Origin: Yersinia kristensenii
Lineage (GTDB): Bacteria; Pseudomonadota; Gammaproteobacteria; Enterobacterales; Enterobacteriaceae
Reading direction: 5' to 3'
NCBI RefSeq assembly: GCF_900460525.1
Contig: NZ_UHIY01000001.1
Coordinates: 1-64,000, forward strand
DNA length: 64,000 nt
The notes beneath the pieces were generated by a model, which was not told where the DNA came from, ran no database searches, and worked only from the letters and a program-made list of their open reading frames with translations. Position 1 is the first letter of the stretch; each line of letters starts with the position of its first letter. Shown here piece after piece: positions 17,782-30,092 of the stretch. The position numbers were made by a program, and so were the translations under genes.

Positions 17782-19827
17782 TCATGACAGGAACCGGCTG
17801 AACTCCGTCATTTTATCAATATCAATCGCCGCCATCCCCTCGGCGGCCTCCTGCCGCCACTTGGCAATCAATGCTTTGCGTCCTGAAAGCCCCTGATGAT
17901 GAACAATTTCCGCTGCCGCATGCCCTTGCTGCAAGTATTGCTGCAAGGCTGGAAGAGGTAATTTGCTCCTTAATAGCAAGCGCTGTAACGCGGGCAGGCT
18001 CGCCTCTAACGGACGAAAAGCAAAAGCAAATCCCGCAAGCTCACGCCAATCATCATCATTTAAGGTGAGATCAGGTTGTTCAGGCTGGGGTAAAGACACT
18101 GGCGTTTCCAGACCAATCCATTGCTGCAACCAATACCAATCACGCACTAATTGCTGCCGCGCGGCCTCAGTGAGCCGTTGCCCCGCCGAACTCAGGGGTA
18201 ACACCGCCATGGCCGCGTAACAACCGCTACTCGCCTCTTTGTGGCTGCCCATGCGCACCAGTTGAAAGCCGCAGGCACGCCAAAAACAGGCTAATCCTGT
18301 GGTATAGCCAAAACTGACCGAAAGAAAATCCAGCCCTTCCTGCTGCGCACGAGCTTGTTCGGCAGCAATCATCTGTCGAGCCATCCCTTGTTGTCGCCAG
18401 GATGGGGCAACAGCGACCCGACTAATTCGTCGGGATAATAAGGTCGGAGCTTGCCATTGCCCGCTGTGAGCAGCCAGCGATTGAGCCACCAAACTGCCCT
18501 TTGGCCGCCGCCTGCCCGCCCAAACATCGTGTGCTAATCGGCTATCCAGCCCGCCTTCATCCACCAGCCACAAAGCGCCTATCACTGAATCCGCCATCTT
18601 GGCGGCAGAAAAATGCATACCCGGCGCGTCCATCAAACGCCGTAAATCCAGCGGTGTGGTACGGTAATGGGCGCTGGAAAGCAAACCGTAAAAGCGGCGC
18701 AATAGCTCGGGATTACTCAGCCAATCAGACTGTTTACAAGCGGAGATCTCGACCTGTGCGCTGGTAGACACTGTCGGCGACAATGTATCAATCACCCAGT
18801 CATCATTAAACAGCATGATGTCGTCGATAATCTGCTCCAGTGGGTCATCGCTGGCCCAGCGGATCGGGTTGGTCAATGTTAAGTGATGCCAATCACTTAG
18901 GGTCGAGCAGAACTTCAATAAAAATCCACGCCCTGTGCCTTCATAGCCTTGCACGGTGGTGGTTAATAATGCCCGTGGGAAGTAGGCCAACAGCGCCGAC
19001 AGTAGCGCGGTGGGGATAGCTGCGGCCTCATCAATCAATAGCCAGTCGACATCACTGACATCATGGCGCTGACAGAAATCCAGTAGCGCATCTGGCGCCC
19101 AAAAACGCGCGCGCTCCCCGGCTCGCTGGCTTAATACCTGAGTTGCCGCCTTGCCCGGCCCGGTGACCCAACACTTACCCGGCCACTGCGCCACCAGCAT
19201 ACCGGCCAATGTCGACTTACCGCGCCCACGAGCCGCCGTCAGTACCCAAACACCTTGTCTGGTCTGCATCAAGCGCAGCAGAATATTCTGCTGCTCGGCT
19301 GTGGGCATGCCGTCAGGTTGCTGCCAATATGGCCGAATATAAAACGGCCGTTCTAACGGCAACTGCCCCTGCCGCCACAAAACGACATCGGGAGAGGCTA
19401 GAAGTTGGCGCTGTAGATGGCGGATAAAATTCGGCGTGGTGATTGGGGCACTCTGCTCACTCCAACGCAAGCTGTCGGCATCGGGTAACTGTGGCCAACT
19501 GCCCCACTCAGGCACCAACATCACCAACCAACTGCCAGCTCGCAATGTCCCTGCCAATACCGCCAGCGCTTCTGTATTCAGGCCATCGCAGGCATCAAAC
19601 ACGCCATGTAACCCCTCCTGCCCCAGCAAAGTTTTGGCCGCAGTAGGCCGAATGCCATGGATATGGGGGGGCGGGTGCTCGCCGACCCATAGCCAATCGC
19701 CAGGCAATTGTTCGGATAGATTTATCGCCTGCTGCCGCGCCCAATCAGCACTGCCACTGAGCACCAGTAAGCGCCGATGCCCCTGCTGCGCCATTAGCGT
19801 CTGGCTGGCGGTAATACTGTTGATCAC
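17782..19827 (-). CDS. tmcA: tRNA(Met) cytidine acetyltransferase TmcA
   Basis: Makes N4-acetylcytidine at the wobble position of elongator tRNA-Met using acetyl-CoA and ATP. The order is an N-terminal DUF1726-type domain, a Walker [10 protein letters not shown] (about residue 190), Walker [11 protein letters not shown], then a GNAT domain ([20 protein letters not shown]). I place the start at GTG 19827, one base after the upstream stop, because this aligns with the E. coli N-terminus ([24 protein letters not shown] against 671-residue TmcA); the frame stays open to 19869 with a TTG. That gives 681 residues. Convergent with the LacI gene, eight bases apart. Confidence 0.92.
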   Translation of the reverse strand: MINSITASQTLMAQQGHRRLLVLSGSADWARQQAINLSEQLPGDWLWVGEHPPPHIHGIRPTAAKTLLGQEGLHGVFDACDGLNTEALAVLAGTLRAGSWLVMLVPEWGSWPQLPDADSLRWSEQSAPITTPNFIRHLQRQLLASPDVVLWRQGQLPLERPFYIRPYWQQPDGMPTAEQQNILLRLMQTRQGVWVLTAARGRGKSTLAGMLVAQWPGKCWVTGPGKAATQVLSQRAGERARFWAPDALLDFCQRHDVSDVDWLLIDEAAAIPTALLSALLAYFPRALLTTTVQGYEGTGRGFLLKFCSTLSDWHHLTLTNPIRWASDDPLEQIIDDIMLFNDDWVIDTLSPTVSTSAQVEISACKQSDWLSNPELLRRFYGLLSSAHYRTTPLDLRRLMDAPGMHFSAAKMADSVIGALWLVDEGGLDSRLAHDVWAGRRRPKGSLVAQSLAAHSGQWQAPTLLSRRISRVAVAPSWRQQGMARQMIAAEQARAQQEGLDFLSVSFGYTTGLACFWRACGFQLVRMGSHKEASSGCYAAMAVLPLSSAGQRLTEAARQQLVRDWYWLQQWIGLETPVSLPQPEQPDLTLNDDDWRELAGFAFAFRPLEASLPALQRLLLRSKLPLPALQQYLQQGHAAAEIVHHQGLSGRKALIAKWRQEAAEGMAAIDIDKMTEFSRFLS

Positions 19828-19828
19828 C

Positions 19829-21245
<1,417 letters not shown>

Positions 21246-21375
21246 AGCTTTACTCCCAGAGATATTCCTTATGTATTATCGTAGGAAATCTGTAAGGCAA
21301 ATACCATTAAAAGAACAAATGATTAATACCGCGGGGAAATAAGAATAATAGGGGGATATAGAGGTTATCTCCCCC

Positions 21376-21576
21376 TATACCCGTCAGACTTCAAGCTGCA
21401 TGTGCGTTGGCTGCTCTCGCTCACCCGAATCATTGACTGGTGTCAACACATCGAGATCAATGAGCCTCATCCTTGAGGCTCACCCTGCGGGCTAGCATAA
21501 ATGCGGTTCAAATCGGTTCCCGACCGATTTGTCTCTCAATTGCCGCCGTCCTGCAACTCGAATTATTTAAGGTATA
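21376..21576. repeat. ERIC element with a ~74-bp internal insertion
   Basis: Both ERIC ends are present (TATACCCGTCA at 21376, TCGAATTATTTAAGGTATA ending 21576), but the element is 201 bp instead of about 127. The extra DNA near 21462-21536 folds as two perfect hairpins: 21462-21469 with 21474-21481, and 21510-21517 with 21523-21530. It fills most of the 369 bases between ypfJ and purC; no gene is seen there. Confidence 0.88.
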
Positions 21577-21614
21577 AAACGATTATGTCAGAGACAACGT
21601 AATCGATTGCGCAG

Positions 21615-22328
21615 TTAGTCTAATTTTACGCCGATACGGTGCGCAACTTCTTCGTAGGCTTCAATCAAACCACCCAAACTTTGGCGATAGCGGTCTTTAT
21701 CCATTTTATTCAGGGTTTTCTTATCCCACAAACGGCTGCCATCAGGAGAAAACTCATCGCCCAACACCACTTCACCATTGAACAGGCCGAACTCCAATTT
21801 GAAATCCACCAAGATTAAACCCGCATCATCAAACAGCTTGCTCAGTACGTCATTGGCCAAATAGCTTAGTTCTTTCATCCGCGCCAGTTGTGCTTCTGTC
21901 GCCCAACCGAATGTTTTGCAGTAAGACTCATTGACCATCGGGTCATGCATGGCGTCATTTTTCAAGAACAAGTCAAACAGCGGTGGATTCAGTTCCAGAC
22001 CTTCTTCGATGCCCAGACGTTTGACCAAAGAACCTGCGGCACGGTTACGGATAACACACTCGACAGGGATCATTTCCAGTTTTTTCACCAGCACTTCGGT
22101 ATCTGACAGCAATCTTTCCATCTGGGTGGGAATCCCTGCTGCTTCCAATTTAGCCATAATGAAATGGTTAAATTTGTTGTTTACCATGCCCTTACGATCG
22201 AACTGCTCAATGCGCTGACCATCCAGTGCTGACGTATCATTACGGAACTCCAATACCAACAGATCAGGGTTTTCGGTGGTATAGACGGTTTTCGCCTTGC
22301 CACGATACAACTCAGCTAGCTTTTGCAT
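21615..22328 (-). CDS. purC: Phosphoribosylaminoimidazole-succinocarboxamide (SAICAR) synthase
   Basis: 237 residues, identical in length to E. coli PurC. ATP-dependent ligation of CAIR with aspartate in purine synthesis. Visible motifs: [51 protein letters not shown] and [15 protein letters not shown] lies nine bases before ATG 22328. It follows bamC, but an ERIC element and a hairpin separate the two, so purC probably has its own promoter in 22329-22375. I see no PurR box there. Confidence 0.96.
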   Translation of the reverse strand: MQKLAELYRGKAKTVYTTENPDLLVLEFRNDTSALDGQRIEQFDRKGMVNNKFNHFIMAKLEAAGIPTQMERLLSDTEVLVKKLEMIPVECVIRNRAAGSLVKRLGIEEGLELNPPLFDLFLKNDAMHDPMVNESYCKTFGWATEAQLARMKELSYLANDVLSKLFDDAGLILVDFKLEFGLFNGEVVLGDEFSPDGSRLWDKKTLNKMDKDRYRQSLGGLIEAYEEVAHRIGVKLD

Positions 22329-22374
22329 CTTATTACTCCAGTAATGTGAAAGTGTAACTCGCCATAAAATGAAT

Positions 22375-22500
22375 AAACCCTAAATAATTCGAGTTGCAGA
22401 AAGGCGGCAAGTGAGATAATCCCTATGAGCTTACTGTAGTAAGTGATTCGGGTAATTGAACGTAGCCAACGCACATGCAGCTTGAAGTATGACAGGTTTA
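22375..22500. repeat. ERIC element between bamC and purC
   Basis: About 126 bp with both ERIC arms (CCCTAAATAATTCGAGTTGCAG on the left, ACGCACATGCAGCTTGAAGTATGAC on the right, quoted in part) and the central GTAAGTGATTCGGGT. It separates the bamC hairpin from the purC start. Confidence 0.88.
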
Positions 22501-22519
22501 AAGGGGCCGAGGCCCCTTT
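22500..22519 (-). terminator. Hairpin immediately after bamC
   Basis: A perfect nine-base stem AAAGGGGCC/GGCCCCTTT with a two-base loop begins four bases beyond the bamC stop. In the bamC direction the stem ends in TTTAAA, a poor T tract, so termination may be partial. Confidence 0.5.
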
Positions 22520-22523
22520 GGTT

Positions 22524-23582
22524 TTAATTGGTACTTGTAGCACTTGTCTGGCTAAGCGCCGCCTGGAACACTGCCACCAGTGCATCATTCTGCGACTGAG
22601 TCAGAGGCTGCCCTTTAGGGCCGATGAATTGTAAGCTGCTGCGGTTATCGAGGTCACCGACTTGCAGTTTATAATCACCTGTTGGCAATTCTGGGTCTTT
22701 GGCACCCAACGCATCCCAGCTACTGCTACTCATGGATTTACTGGTCACATTAATTGTACCCAGTGGACGGCTGCGGTCAGTCACTTTCATACCGACTTTT
22801 TCAAGCGCAGCTGGCAGACGTTCCCACAACACAGCATAAGGTGCGCGAACAATCAGTTGCGGTAAGCCAGTATCATCGCTACCACTTTGAACATCCAAGG
22901 TGCCGACTTTACGTGCCGCCTGGCTGCTTTCGCTATCAGAACGCACCTTATCCAAACCTTCGATAATGGCATTCAGCATTGCGCCATTGTAGCGCTGGAT
23001 TTCGGTATAACTGGTAACCGGTTTACCACCTTGTTGTAATTCAAGGGATTTCACCACCAGAGCTAACTGATAACCTTGCTCCTGCACACTTATCTGATAA
23101 CGGCCTTCAAACTGGACGTCTTCATCTGCGCGATTCCATTTAACCCAGTCAGTTGTCAACGTTTGGCTGGCATCCTGACGGCTGGCGATCGCCCAGTTTT
23201 TATCTTGTAGAACGCGAGTAACCTGCGCCCACAGATTACGATTTTGCGGGCTATTTTCTAACAATAGCTTGCTGGTATCGTTAGCATTTTCAGCGCGCGA
23301 GCCGCTTAACAATGCCAAGGGTTGTACCGGAGGACGGATGTCCAACTGTTTGCCCACCGCGCCTTGAGTGTTGACGGAACGGATATCAAAATCACCATTT
23401 TGCACCGGCAGAATCATCCCAGCGGGTGAGTTCAGCGGCTTCAGCGCCGGAGCTTCAAGATAAGACTCGTCACCGCTAACCTGGCGTTTGTAGCGTTGGT
23501 CGGTAGTACAGCCTGCCAGCAACATCGCCAGCGAAACCCCCACAACCGTTACCACCGTCGACTTTTGCAATGTTATTGCCAT
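22524..23582 (-). CDS. bamC: Outer membrane assembly lipoprotein BamC (NlpB)
   Basis: 352 residues from ATG 23582 (AGGGA upstream; the preceding TTG adds nothing). The signal peptide ends in the lipobox LLAGC, giving an acylated Cys followed by [17 protein letters not shown], the segment that binds BamD. Two helix-grip domains follow; [15 protein letters not shown] and [16 protein letters not shown] near the end match E. coli. Part of the BAM complex that inserts beta-barrels. Located 16 bases downstream of dapA as in E. coli. Confidence 0.95.
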   Translation of the reverse strand: MAITLQKSTVVTVVGVSLAMLLAGCTTDQRYKRQVSGDESYLEAPALKPLNSPAGMILPVQNGDFDIRSVNTQGAVGKQLDIRPPVQPLALLSGSRAENANDTSKLLLENSPQNRNLWAQVTRVLQDKNWAIASRQDASQTLTTDWVKWNRADEDVQFEGRYQISVQEQGYQLALVVKSLELQQGGKPVTSYTEIQRYNGAMLNAIIEGLDKVRSDSESSQAARKVGTLDVQSGSDDTGLPQLIVRAPYAVLWERLPAALEKVGMKVTDRSRPLGTINVTSKSMSSSSWDALGAKDPELPTGDYKLQVGDLDNRSSLQFIGPKGQPLTQSQNDALVAVFQAALSQTSATSTN

Positions 23583-23598
23583 CAAATTTCCCTAAGAG

Positions 23599-24480
23599 TT
23601 ACAGCAAACCTGCGCTTTTTAGCGCGTCTTCCACAACCCGTTGAGCCGGGTCAGTCAGTGGAGTCATTGGCAGACGCAGAGTGTCATTCGCCATTAACCC
23701 CAGCCTCTTCGCGGCCCATTTCACCGGAATTGGGTTTGCTTCTACAAATAAATGCTGATGCAATGGCATCAAGCGCTGATTCAAACGGCGTGCTTCTGCA
23801 AAGTTACCCTGTGCAGCCAATGCGCAAAGCTCAACCATTTCACGCGCAGCAATGTTTGCTGTCACCGAAATAACCCCTTTGCCACCCAGTTGCATAAAGT
23901 CTAAACCGCTCGCATCGTCACCACTGAGCAGGATGAAATCTTCATCATCAACCAGCACTTGGATCTGACTTACACGACTTAAGTTCCCTGTTGCTTCTTT
24001 AACAGCAACAATATTTTTAATCTTAGCTAAACGGGCAATGGTCGGCGGTAACATATCGCAACCGGTACGCGATGGCACATTATAAAGAATTTGTGGCAAA
24101 TCGGTACTTTCAGCAATCGCTTTGAAGTGCTGATATAACCCTTCCTGCATCGGGCGGTTATAATACGGCGTTACTGTCAGGCAGCCCACCACACCGGTAT
24201 TATTGAACCGCTGTGTGAGAGAAATTGCTTCGGAGGTGGCATTAGCGCCGGTTCCGGCAATGATTGGAATGCGGCCATCGGCCAGTTCGAGTGTCTGCAA
24301 GACCACATCGACATGCTCATCATGATTCAGTGTTGCAGATTCGCCGGTCGTACCGACGGAAACAATCGCCGCAGTGCCACTAGCCACATGATAATCGATA
24401 AGTTTTTTAAGGCTCGCGCGGTCGACAGCACCTTTGTCGTCCATCGGCGTTATCAGTGCAACTATGCTTCCTGTAAACAT
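23599..24480 (-). CDS. dapA: 4-hydroxy-tetrahydrodipicolinate synthase
   Basis: 293 residues from ATG 24480 ([13 protein letters not shown]). Condenses pyruvate with aspartate semialdehyde, the first committed step of lysine/diaminopimelate synthesis. VGTTGES, the catalytic Tyr in YNVPSRTGC and the Schiff-base Lys in AVKEATGN are present. An upstream in-frame ATG at 24516 would add 12 residues but overlaps the gcvR leader, and the E. coli start matches 24480. Operon with bamC. Confidence 0.96.
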   Translation of the reverse strand: MFTGSIVALITPMDDKGAVDRASLKKLIDYHVASGTAAIVSVGTTGESATLNHDEHVDVVLQTLELADGRIPIIAGTGANATSEAISLTQRFNNTGVVGCLTVTPYYNRPMQEGLYQHFKAIAESTDLPQILYNVPSRTGCDMLPPTIARLAKIKNIVAVKEATGNLSRVSQIQVLVDDEDFILLSGDDASGLDFMQLGGKGVISVTANIAAREMVELCALAAQGNFAEARRLNQRLMPLHQHLFVEANPIPVKWAAKRLGLMANDTLRLPMTPLTDPAQRVVEDALKSAGLL

Positions 24481-24644
24481 TCGATTTTCTGTAAATTCTG
24501 GACTTCCCATAAACATTGCCCACCCACTCCTTAAACAAGTTCCTCATGGTACTTTTGACCTCTACCCAAAAGCAAGTAAACAACTGTGTTGTAAGCGCTT
24601 GGCAGCAGGTTTTTTTTATGTTTACCATGGTAACCCCAAAGAGC

Positions 24645-25229
24645 ATGACAGGAAGAGTGATTTTGCCGCAGCTTGAACATTATCTGGTCATTACCGCACT
24701 CGGTGCTGACCGCCCTGGAATAGTGAATACCATCACCCGCCATGTCAGCAGCTGCGGTTGTAATATTGAAGATAGCCGGCTGGCCATGTTCGGTGAGGAA
24801 TTCACCTTTATTATGCTGCTTTCGGGCAGTTGGAACGCCATTACCCAACTGGAATCGACTTTGCCGCAAAAAGGCGCAGAGCTTGATTTGCTGATTGTGA
24901 TGAAACGCACCAATGCGCAAAATCAAAAAGCAATGCCAGACACCGTATGGGTTAAAGTTGAAGTAAATGATTCCCCCCATATTATTGAACGGTTTACCAA
25001 TCTGTTCCATTGTCACAATATGAATATTGCGGAGCTGGTTTCCAAGACTCAACCGGCTGAAGGTGATATTCCTGCACGATTGCATATCCAGGTGAGTGCC
25101 CACAGCCCCGCCAGCCAAAACAGTTCGATAATCGAAAACGCTTTTTATCAGCTATGTACAGAACTCAACGCACAAGGCAGTATTAGCGTTGTGAACTATC
25201 CACAGCATGACTCACGAATGGAGAGTTAG
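24645..25229 (+). CDS. gcvR: Glycine cleavage system transcriptional repressor GcvR
   Basis: About 190 residues; two ACT domains (HYLVITALGADRPGIVNTITRHVSSCGCN; then IIERFTNLFHCHNMNIAELVSKTQ, each quoted in part). GcvR binds GcvA and, when glycine is low, blocks activation of gcvTHP. The start is uncertain: ATG 24645 is given, but TTG 24663 has AGGAAGA six bases upstream and better fits the E. coli N-terminus. The frame open from 24516 is leader. Divergent from dapA. Confidence 0.93.
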   Translation: MTGRVILPQLEHYLVITALGADRPGIVNTITRHVSSCGCNIEDSRLAMFGEEFTFIMLLSGSWNAITQLESTLPQKGAELDLLIVMKRTNAQNQKAMPDTVWVKVEVNDSPHIIERFTNLFHCHNMNIAELVSKTQPAEGDIPARLHIQVSAHSPASQNSSIIENAFYQLCTELNAQGSISVVNYPQHDSRMES

Positions 25230-25231
25230 TA

Positions 25232-25702
25232 ATGAGCCCATTGAAAGCCGGTGATATTGCGCCGAAGTTTAGTTTGCTCGACCAAGATGGCGAGCAAATT
25301 AGTTTGGCCGACTTCCAGGGACAACGTGTCTTGGTCTATTTTTATCCGAAAGCCATGACACCTGGCTGTACTGTTCAGGCCTGCGGTCTGCGCGATAATA
25401 TGGATGAATTGAAAAATGCAGGCGTTGAAGTGCTGGGCATTAGCACCGATAAACCTGAAAAGCTGTCACGTTTCGTCGAAAAAGAGCTGCTGAATTTCAC
25501 TTTGCTGTCTGATGAAAATCATGAAGTTGCAGAGCAATTTGGTGTCTGGGGCGAAAAAAGCTTTATGGGGAAAACTTATGACGGAATCCATCGCATTAGC
25601 TTCTTAATAGGTACTGATGGCAAGGTTGAGCATGTGTTTGATAACTTCAAAACCACCAATCACCACGATATCGTTTTGGACTATTTACGCCAAAGTGCTT
25701 GA
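25232..25702 (+). CDS. bcp: Thiol peroxidase Bcp (thioredoxin-dependent peroxiredoxin)
   Basis: 156 residues. PKAMTPGCTVQACGL holds the peroxidatic C46 and resolving C51 of the BCP/PrxQ class. Reduces hydroperoxides using thioredoxin. It starts two bases after the gcvR stop, the conserved enterobacterial pair, and is followed by a clear terminator. Confidence 0.96.
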   Translation: MSPLKAGDIAPKFSLLDQDGEQISLADFQGQRVLVYFYPKAMTPGCTVQACGLRDNMDELKNAGVEVLGISTDKPEKLSRFVEKELLNFTLLSDENHEVAEQFGVWGEKSFMGKTYDGIHRISFLIGTDGKVEHVFDNFKTTNHHDIVLDYLRQSA

Positions 25703-25740
25703 GTCATAACACACCGGCCCTGACCGATAAATTGCAAAAA

Positions 25741-25763
25741 AGAGCGCTCAAACGCTCTTTTTT
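25741..25763 (+). terminator. Terminator after bcp
   Basis: AGAGCG/CGCTCT stem (25741-25746 with 25753-25758), six-base loop, then six T. About 40 bases after the bcp stop. Confidence 0.8.
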
Positions 25764-25781
25764 ATTGGCAATAAATCGAAT

Positions 25782-25908
25782 GATCCCCAAAGCCATTGCT
25801 GTTGCAGCAAGGCAGCCAGCGAACTCATCCCGATGAGCTGACTCCGGTCAGTGATTCGGGTGAGTGAGTGCAGCTAACACCGCTGCGGCATCAAGGGCAC
25901 AGGGGATA
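25782..25908. repeat. ERIC-like element (variant) between bcp and perM
   Basis: Contains the ERIC core (CCCGATGAGCTGACTC, GTGATTCGGGTGAGTGAGTG) but with degenerate ends; the right end reads CATCAAGGGCACAGGGG. It resembles the element at 33645-33773 more than the standard ones, and touches the perM stop. Confidence 0.7.
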
Positions 25909-25909
25909 G

Positions 25910-26974
25910 TTAATCTGCGTCGGGGATAAACTCCTCCGGCCAGGCATGAATAACCGCTTTGACCAGTGTGGCCAACGGGATGGCAAAAAACACCCCCCAG
26001 AAGCCCCACATTCCGCCAAAAATGATCACTGACAGGATAATGACCAGCGGATGCAAATTCACGGCTTCCGAGAACAATACCGGCACCAACAGGTTGCCAT
26101 CCAGCCCCTGCACCACCAAATAGGCGACAAAAAGCGTCCAGAAATCTGCCCCGATCCCCCATTGGAATAGCGCCACTAACACCACCGGAATGGTCACTAT
26201 CACCGCGCCAATATACGGAATCAGAACAGAAAAACCGACCAATACCGACAGCAACAGAGCGTAATTCATCCCCAGCACGAAGAACACCAAATAGGTGGCA
26301 ATACCGACCACCACCATTTCCAGCACTTTTCCGCGAATATAGTTGGTAATTTGTTGGTTCATTTCCAACCAAACCTGACCCGCTAAACCCCGGTTACGCG
26401 GTAAAATACGGCGCACGGCATTCAGCATTTGCTCTTTATCTTTGAGCAGGAAAAACAGCATCAGCGGCACCAAAATCAAATAGATAGCCAATGTCAGTAA
26501 GCCGATTAATGAAGCCAGCGAGATTTTTACCACTGACTCGCCCATACCAGAGAGCTTGCTGCGCAGATTTTCCGCCATCATATCGACAATACCGGCATCC
26601 ACCAATGCGGGGTAGCGCGAGGGCAATGTTTGAGCAAACGCATTGAATTTATTCAGCATTTTCGGCATATCTGACATCAGATTATTGCCCTGCTGCCAGA
26701 CGGTGGGAGCAACAACAAACACCGCCAACAATGCAATACCGCCGAATACCACTAACACAATACTGGCCGCCCACGGGCGCGAACAACCAATACGTTGTAA
26801 CCGAGCCGTCGGCCACTCTAACAAATACGCCAGAACAATCGCCGCCAACAGCGGGGCCAAAATGCCGCTAAAGAAGTAGAGAATACAAAACCCAGCCAAC
26901 AGAATAACCAGTAAAGCGATAACCTGCGGGTCGGTAAAACGACGGCGATACCATTGTAACAACAGCTCTAGCAT
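25910..26974 (-). CDS. perM: AI-2E family transporter-type membrane protein PerM
   Basis: 354 residues from ATG 26974 (GGAG upstream), as in E. coli PerM (353). Eight hydrophobic segments with a long soluble part after the third; conserved DKEQMLNAVRRILPRNR, QQITNYIRGK and GNLLVPVLFSEAVNLHPLVI. Member of the YdiK/TqsA-like family (PF01594); a permease of uncertain substrate. Divergent from bepA. Confidence 0.92.
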   Translation of the reverse strand: MLELLLQWYRRRFTDPQVIALLVILLAGFCILYFFSGILAPLLAAIVLAYLLEWPTARLQRIGCSRPWAASIVLVVFGGIALLAVFVVAPTVWQQGNNLMSDMPKMLNKFNAFAQTLPSRYPALVDAGIVDMMAENLRSKLSGMGESVVKISLASLIGLLTLAIYLILVPLMLFFLLKDKEQMLNAVRRILPRNRGLAGQVWLEMNQQITNYIRGKVLEMVVVGIATYLVFFVLGMNYALLLSVLVGFSVLIPYIGAVIVTIPVVLVALFQWGIGADFWTLFVAYLVVQGLDGNLLVPVLFSEAVNLHPLVIILSVIIFGGMWGFWGVFFAIPLATLVKAVIHAWPEEFIPDAD

Positions 26975-27220
26975 CCGAAATTGCTCCTTAAGTACCATGA
27001 GGAACCCGCAGATTGGGGAATTCCTTAAACAGCCCCATCAAGAGGCATAACCCGCAGGTCAGTTATACGTGCCAGCGGTTTCTTTATCGCCATTGCCTTA
27101 GTCGCCATTCCTTTATATAACTATTTCTTTATACCTATAGGCTGACTAAGATAGTTGCGAGTCTCAGTTAGGGATGATGAGCTTAACCTTTGACCTATTT
27201 AAGACTATTTTTGTGATCCT

Positions 27221-27346
<126 letters not shown>

Positions 27347-27449
27347 ACTCGCTTTCGTGATGATTGTACTGGAGAGCAGTGCAAGGAAGAAGAACTCTTA
27401 CACATCTCGGAGTCTAATTGTCATTACATCAGTAGGGGCAACCTCGTTT

Positions 27450-28961
27450 ATGACATATCAGTTAAATAAAACAGGTCAGTTAAATAAAACAGGTCGGGTA
27501 AGTAAGACGGTGATAGCTACATTGCTCAGTAGCTTACTGCTTACCAACCCTATAGCTGTCAATGCTGAGACACAGACCCAAGACCTGCTGCCCGATATCG
27601 GTACTTCAGCGGGGGCAACATTAAGTATTGATCAGGAAAAAGCCATGGGGGACTTTTATGTCCGCCAGATGCGCGCCAGTGCCCCGCTGATTTATGACCC
27701 ATTATTGACACAATATATCAATTCGCTGGGTAACCGCTTAGTCGCCAATGCTTATTCGGTGCGTACACCATTTCATTTCTACTTGGTGAATAACGACCAG
27801 ATAAACGCCTTTGCATTCTTTGGTGGCAATGTGGTGCTGCACTCGGCCCTGTTCCGCTATACCGATAATGAGAGCGAACTGGCCTCGGTATTAGCCCATG
27901 AAATATCGCATGTCACTCAGCGCCATCTGGCGCGAGCAATGGAAGAACAGCAGCGCATGGCCCCCCTGACGTGGGTGGGTGTGCTAGGGTCTATTCTGCT
28001 AACAATGGCCAGCCCACAGGCGGGCATGGCGGGCTTGAGCGGTACATTAGCCGGTGCTCAGCAAGGGATTATCAGCTTTACCCAAGGCAATGAACAGGAA
28101 GCCGATCGAATTGGCATTCAAGTGCTACAACGTTCAGGGTTTGATCCACAAGCGATGCCGAACTTCCTGCAAAAATTAGCCGATCAGTCGCGATATGCAT
28201 CCAAACCACCGGAAATGCTCTTGACTCACCCATTACCCGACAGCCGATTATCTGATGCGCGTAACCGGGCTAATCAGATGAAACCGCACCCGATTGCCTC
28301 GTCGCAAGATTATTTGTTCGCCAAAGTTCGTATTTTGGGCATGTATGGTTCGACCGAAAATAGCCTGACGCCCGATCTATTGGAAACCCTGAGTAAAGGG
28401 ACGACGCGCGAGCAATTGGCCGCTAAATACGGCCAGGCCATTTTATGGTACCAGGCAAAAAAATACGATGAAGCCCGTAATGAGTTACAACCGCTGTTAA
28501 CCCAACAGCCGGGCAACATTTGGTTCCTCGATTTAATGACTGATATCGATTTGGGGCAAAATAAAGCCGCTAGCGCCATTAGCCGCCTGCAAGCCGCAAC
28601 AGCCAATCTGAAAGATGAGCAGCCGGTATTACAACTGAATCTGGCTAATGCTTATGTTGAGGGCGGAAAACCGGCAGAGGCCATCAAAATCTTGCGCCGT
28701 TATACTTTCAGCTATCCGAATGACCCTAACGGCTGGGATTTATTGGCACAAGCGGCGGCGGCACTGGGCCTGCGCGATCAAGAACTGGCAGCGCGTGCAG
28801 AAAGCCTGGCATTGAGTGGTAAATTGACTCAAGCCATTGGCTTGCTCAGTGATGCCAGTGCGCGGATGAAGTTAGGGAGTTTAGAACAGGCTCGCTATGA
28901 TGCCCGTATTGACCAGTTGCGCCAATTGAATGAGCGCTTCCGTAAATACCAGAAGTCCTAA
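27450..28961 (+). CDS. bepA: Periplasmic chaperone/metalloprotease BepA (YfgC)
   Basis: About 503 residues from ATG 27450; the frame is open back to 27357. The signal peptide runs to PIAVNA. The M48 protease motif [10 protein letters not shown] lies at about 150-159, with [12 protein letters not shown] carrying the third zinc ligand. The C-terminal half is TPR ([28 protein letters not shown]). BepA helps assemble LptD and degrades misfolded outer-membrane proteins. The pre-sequence contains an exact 18-bp tandem duplication ([12 protein letters not shown]). Followed 11 bases later by the arsC-like gene. Confidence 0.94.
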   Translation: MTYQLNKTGQLNKTGRVSKTVIATLLSSLLLTNPIAVNAETQTQDLLPDIGTSAGATLSIDQEKAMGDFYVRQMRASAPLIYDPLLTQYINSLGNRLVANAYSVRTPFHFYLVNNDQINAFAFFGGNVVLHSALFRYTDNESELASVLAHEISHVTQRHLARAMEEQQRMAPLTWVGVLGSILLTMASPQAGMAGLSGTLAGAQQGIISFTQGNEQEADRIGIQVLQRSGFDPQAMPNFLQKLADQSRYASKPPEMLLTHPLPDSRLSDARNRANQMKPHPIASSQDYLFAKVRILGMYGSTENSLTPDLLETLSKGTTREQLAAKYGQAILWYQAKKYDEARNELQPLLTQQPGNIWFLDLMTDIDLGQNKAASAISRLQAATANLKDEQPVLQLNLANAYVEGGKPAEAIKILRRYTFSYPNDPNGWDLLAQAAAALGLRDQELAARAESLALSGKLTQAIGLLSDASARMKLGSLEQARYDARIDQLRQLNERFRKYQKS

Positions 28962-28972
28962 GGAAAGTTACT

Positions 28973-29329
28973 ATGAAAGACGTCACGATTTACCACAATC
29001 CGCGTTGCTCCAAAAGCCGGGAAACACTCGCATTAGTCGAGCAACAGGGCATTCAACCGCAAGTGGTATTGTATTTAGATACCCCGCCCTCGGTGGCAAC
29101 GTTAAAAGAATTACTGCAACAGTTGGGTTTCAGTGACGCTCGGCAATTGATGCGCACCAAAGAAGAACGCTATAAAGAGTTGAATCTGGCAGATAACACA
29201 CTGACACAACAGCAATTGCTGCAAGCCATGAGTGATAATCCTAAGCTTATCGAGCGCCCAATTGTGGTTTATCACGGCAAAGCGCGTATTGGCCGCCCAC
29301 CAGAGCAAGTATTGGAAATATTGAAGTGA
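28973..29329 (+). CDS. yfgD: ArsC-family arsenate reductase (glutaredoxin), YfgD type
   Basis: 118 residues. YHNPRCSKSRETL carries the catalytic Cys12; the arginines in LMRTKEERY, IERPIVV and ARIGRPPE match the glutaredoxin-linked ArsC triad. AGGAAAG precedes the ATG. It is next to bepA as in E. coli and not in an arsenic operon, so its natural role may be other than arsenate. Confidence 0.9.
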   Translation: MKDVTIYHNPRCSKSRETLALVEQQGIQPQVVLYLDTPPSVATLKELLQQLGFSDARQLMRTKEERYKELNLADNTLTQQQLLQAMSDNPKLIERPIVVYHGKARIGRPPEQVLEILK

Positions 29330-29352
29330 TTTAATGAGGGGTTAAAAGATAA

Positions 29353-29390
29353 GTATTGAACGAATGCGAGACTGCTTATTCGTTCAATAT
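29353..29390. terminator. Bidirectional terminator between yfgD and hda
   Basis: Perfect 11-base stem ATTGAACGAAT/ATTCGTTCAAT (29355-29365 with 29378-29388) in the gap between the convergent genes, with AT-rich flanks on both sides. Confidence 0.6.
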
Positions 29391-30092
29391 TTATAATCCG
29401 AGGATCTCTTTCACAAAGGGGATGGTTAGTTTGCGCTGCGCGGTAATAGACGCGCGATCAAGCTGATCCAGTGTCATAAACAGCGTGCGCATTTCCCTGT
29501 CCAGCCGTTTTAACAGAAAACGACCGACATCTTCCGGTAATTCAAAACCCCGCAATTTGGCCCGTAATTGCAAAGCTTGCAATTTTTCATCATCTGATAA
29601 GGGCTGTAATTTATAGATTTGCCCCCAATCAAGTCGAGAGGCTAAATCAGGTAAACCGAGGTTCAACTGCCGCGGCGGGCGATCGCCGGTAATCAATAAA
29701 CGGGTACGACCGGTTTCCACAATGCGGTTATAGAGATTAAATATCGCCATTTCCCACTGTTCGTCGCCTGCAATGCACTCAATATTATCAATACAAATCA
29801 GAGCCAACTGCTCCATGCCATCCAACACTTCCGGCACAAAATAAGCACGTTTATCCAGCGGGACATAACCCACTGCCTCACCTTTTTGTGATAACTCAGC
29901 ACAAGCAGCATGTAACAAGTGACTGCGGCCACCGCCTTCGCGCGACCAGAAATAGATATAACTGCCATGAGACTGGTGAACAGCAGACTGGATCGCAGCT
30001 AATAGGGATGGGTTCTCCCCCGGATAAAAACTGGCAAAAGTTTCATCATCGGGAAGATAGAGTGGCAGTGAAAGCTGTGCCGGCGTATTCAG
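29391..30092 (-). CDS. hda: DnaA inactivator Hda
   Basis: 233 residues if started at the CTG at 30092, exactly the E. coli length. Hda and the DNA-loaded sliding clamp stimulate ATP hydrolysis by DnaA (RIDA). The clamp-binding motif QLSLPLYLP is at the N-terminus; [11 protein letters not shown] is the AAA+ P-loop, [11 protein letters not shown]alker B and [11 protein letters not shown] the box VII/sensor region. GAGGTG lies three bases before the CTG, the same arrangement as the known CUG start in E. coli; in-frame GTG and TTG codons upstream are alternatives. Confidence 0.93.
   Translation of the reverse strand: MNTPAQLSLPLYLPDDETFASFYPGENPSLLAAIQSAVHQSHGSYIYFWSREGGGRSHLLHAACAELSQKGEAVGYVPLDKRAYFVPEVLDGMEQLALICIDNIECIAGDEQWEMAIFNLYNRIVETGRTRLLITGDRPPRQLNLGLPDLASRLDWGQIYKLQPLSDDEKLQALQLRAKLRGFELPEDVGRFLLKRLDREMRTLFMTLDQLDRASITAQRKLTIPFVKEILGL

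Noticed and set aside
24580..24640. Leader terminator or attenuator before gcvR
   Set aside because: There is a run of eight T after CAGGT, but no convincing stem upstream.
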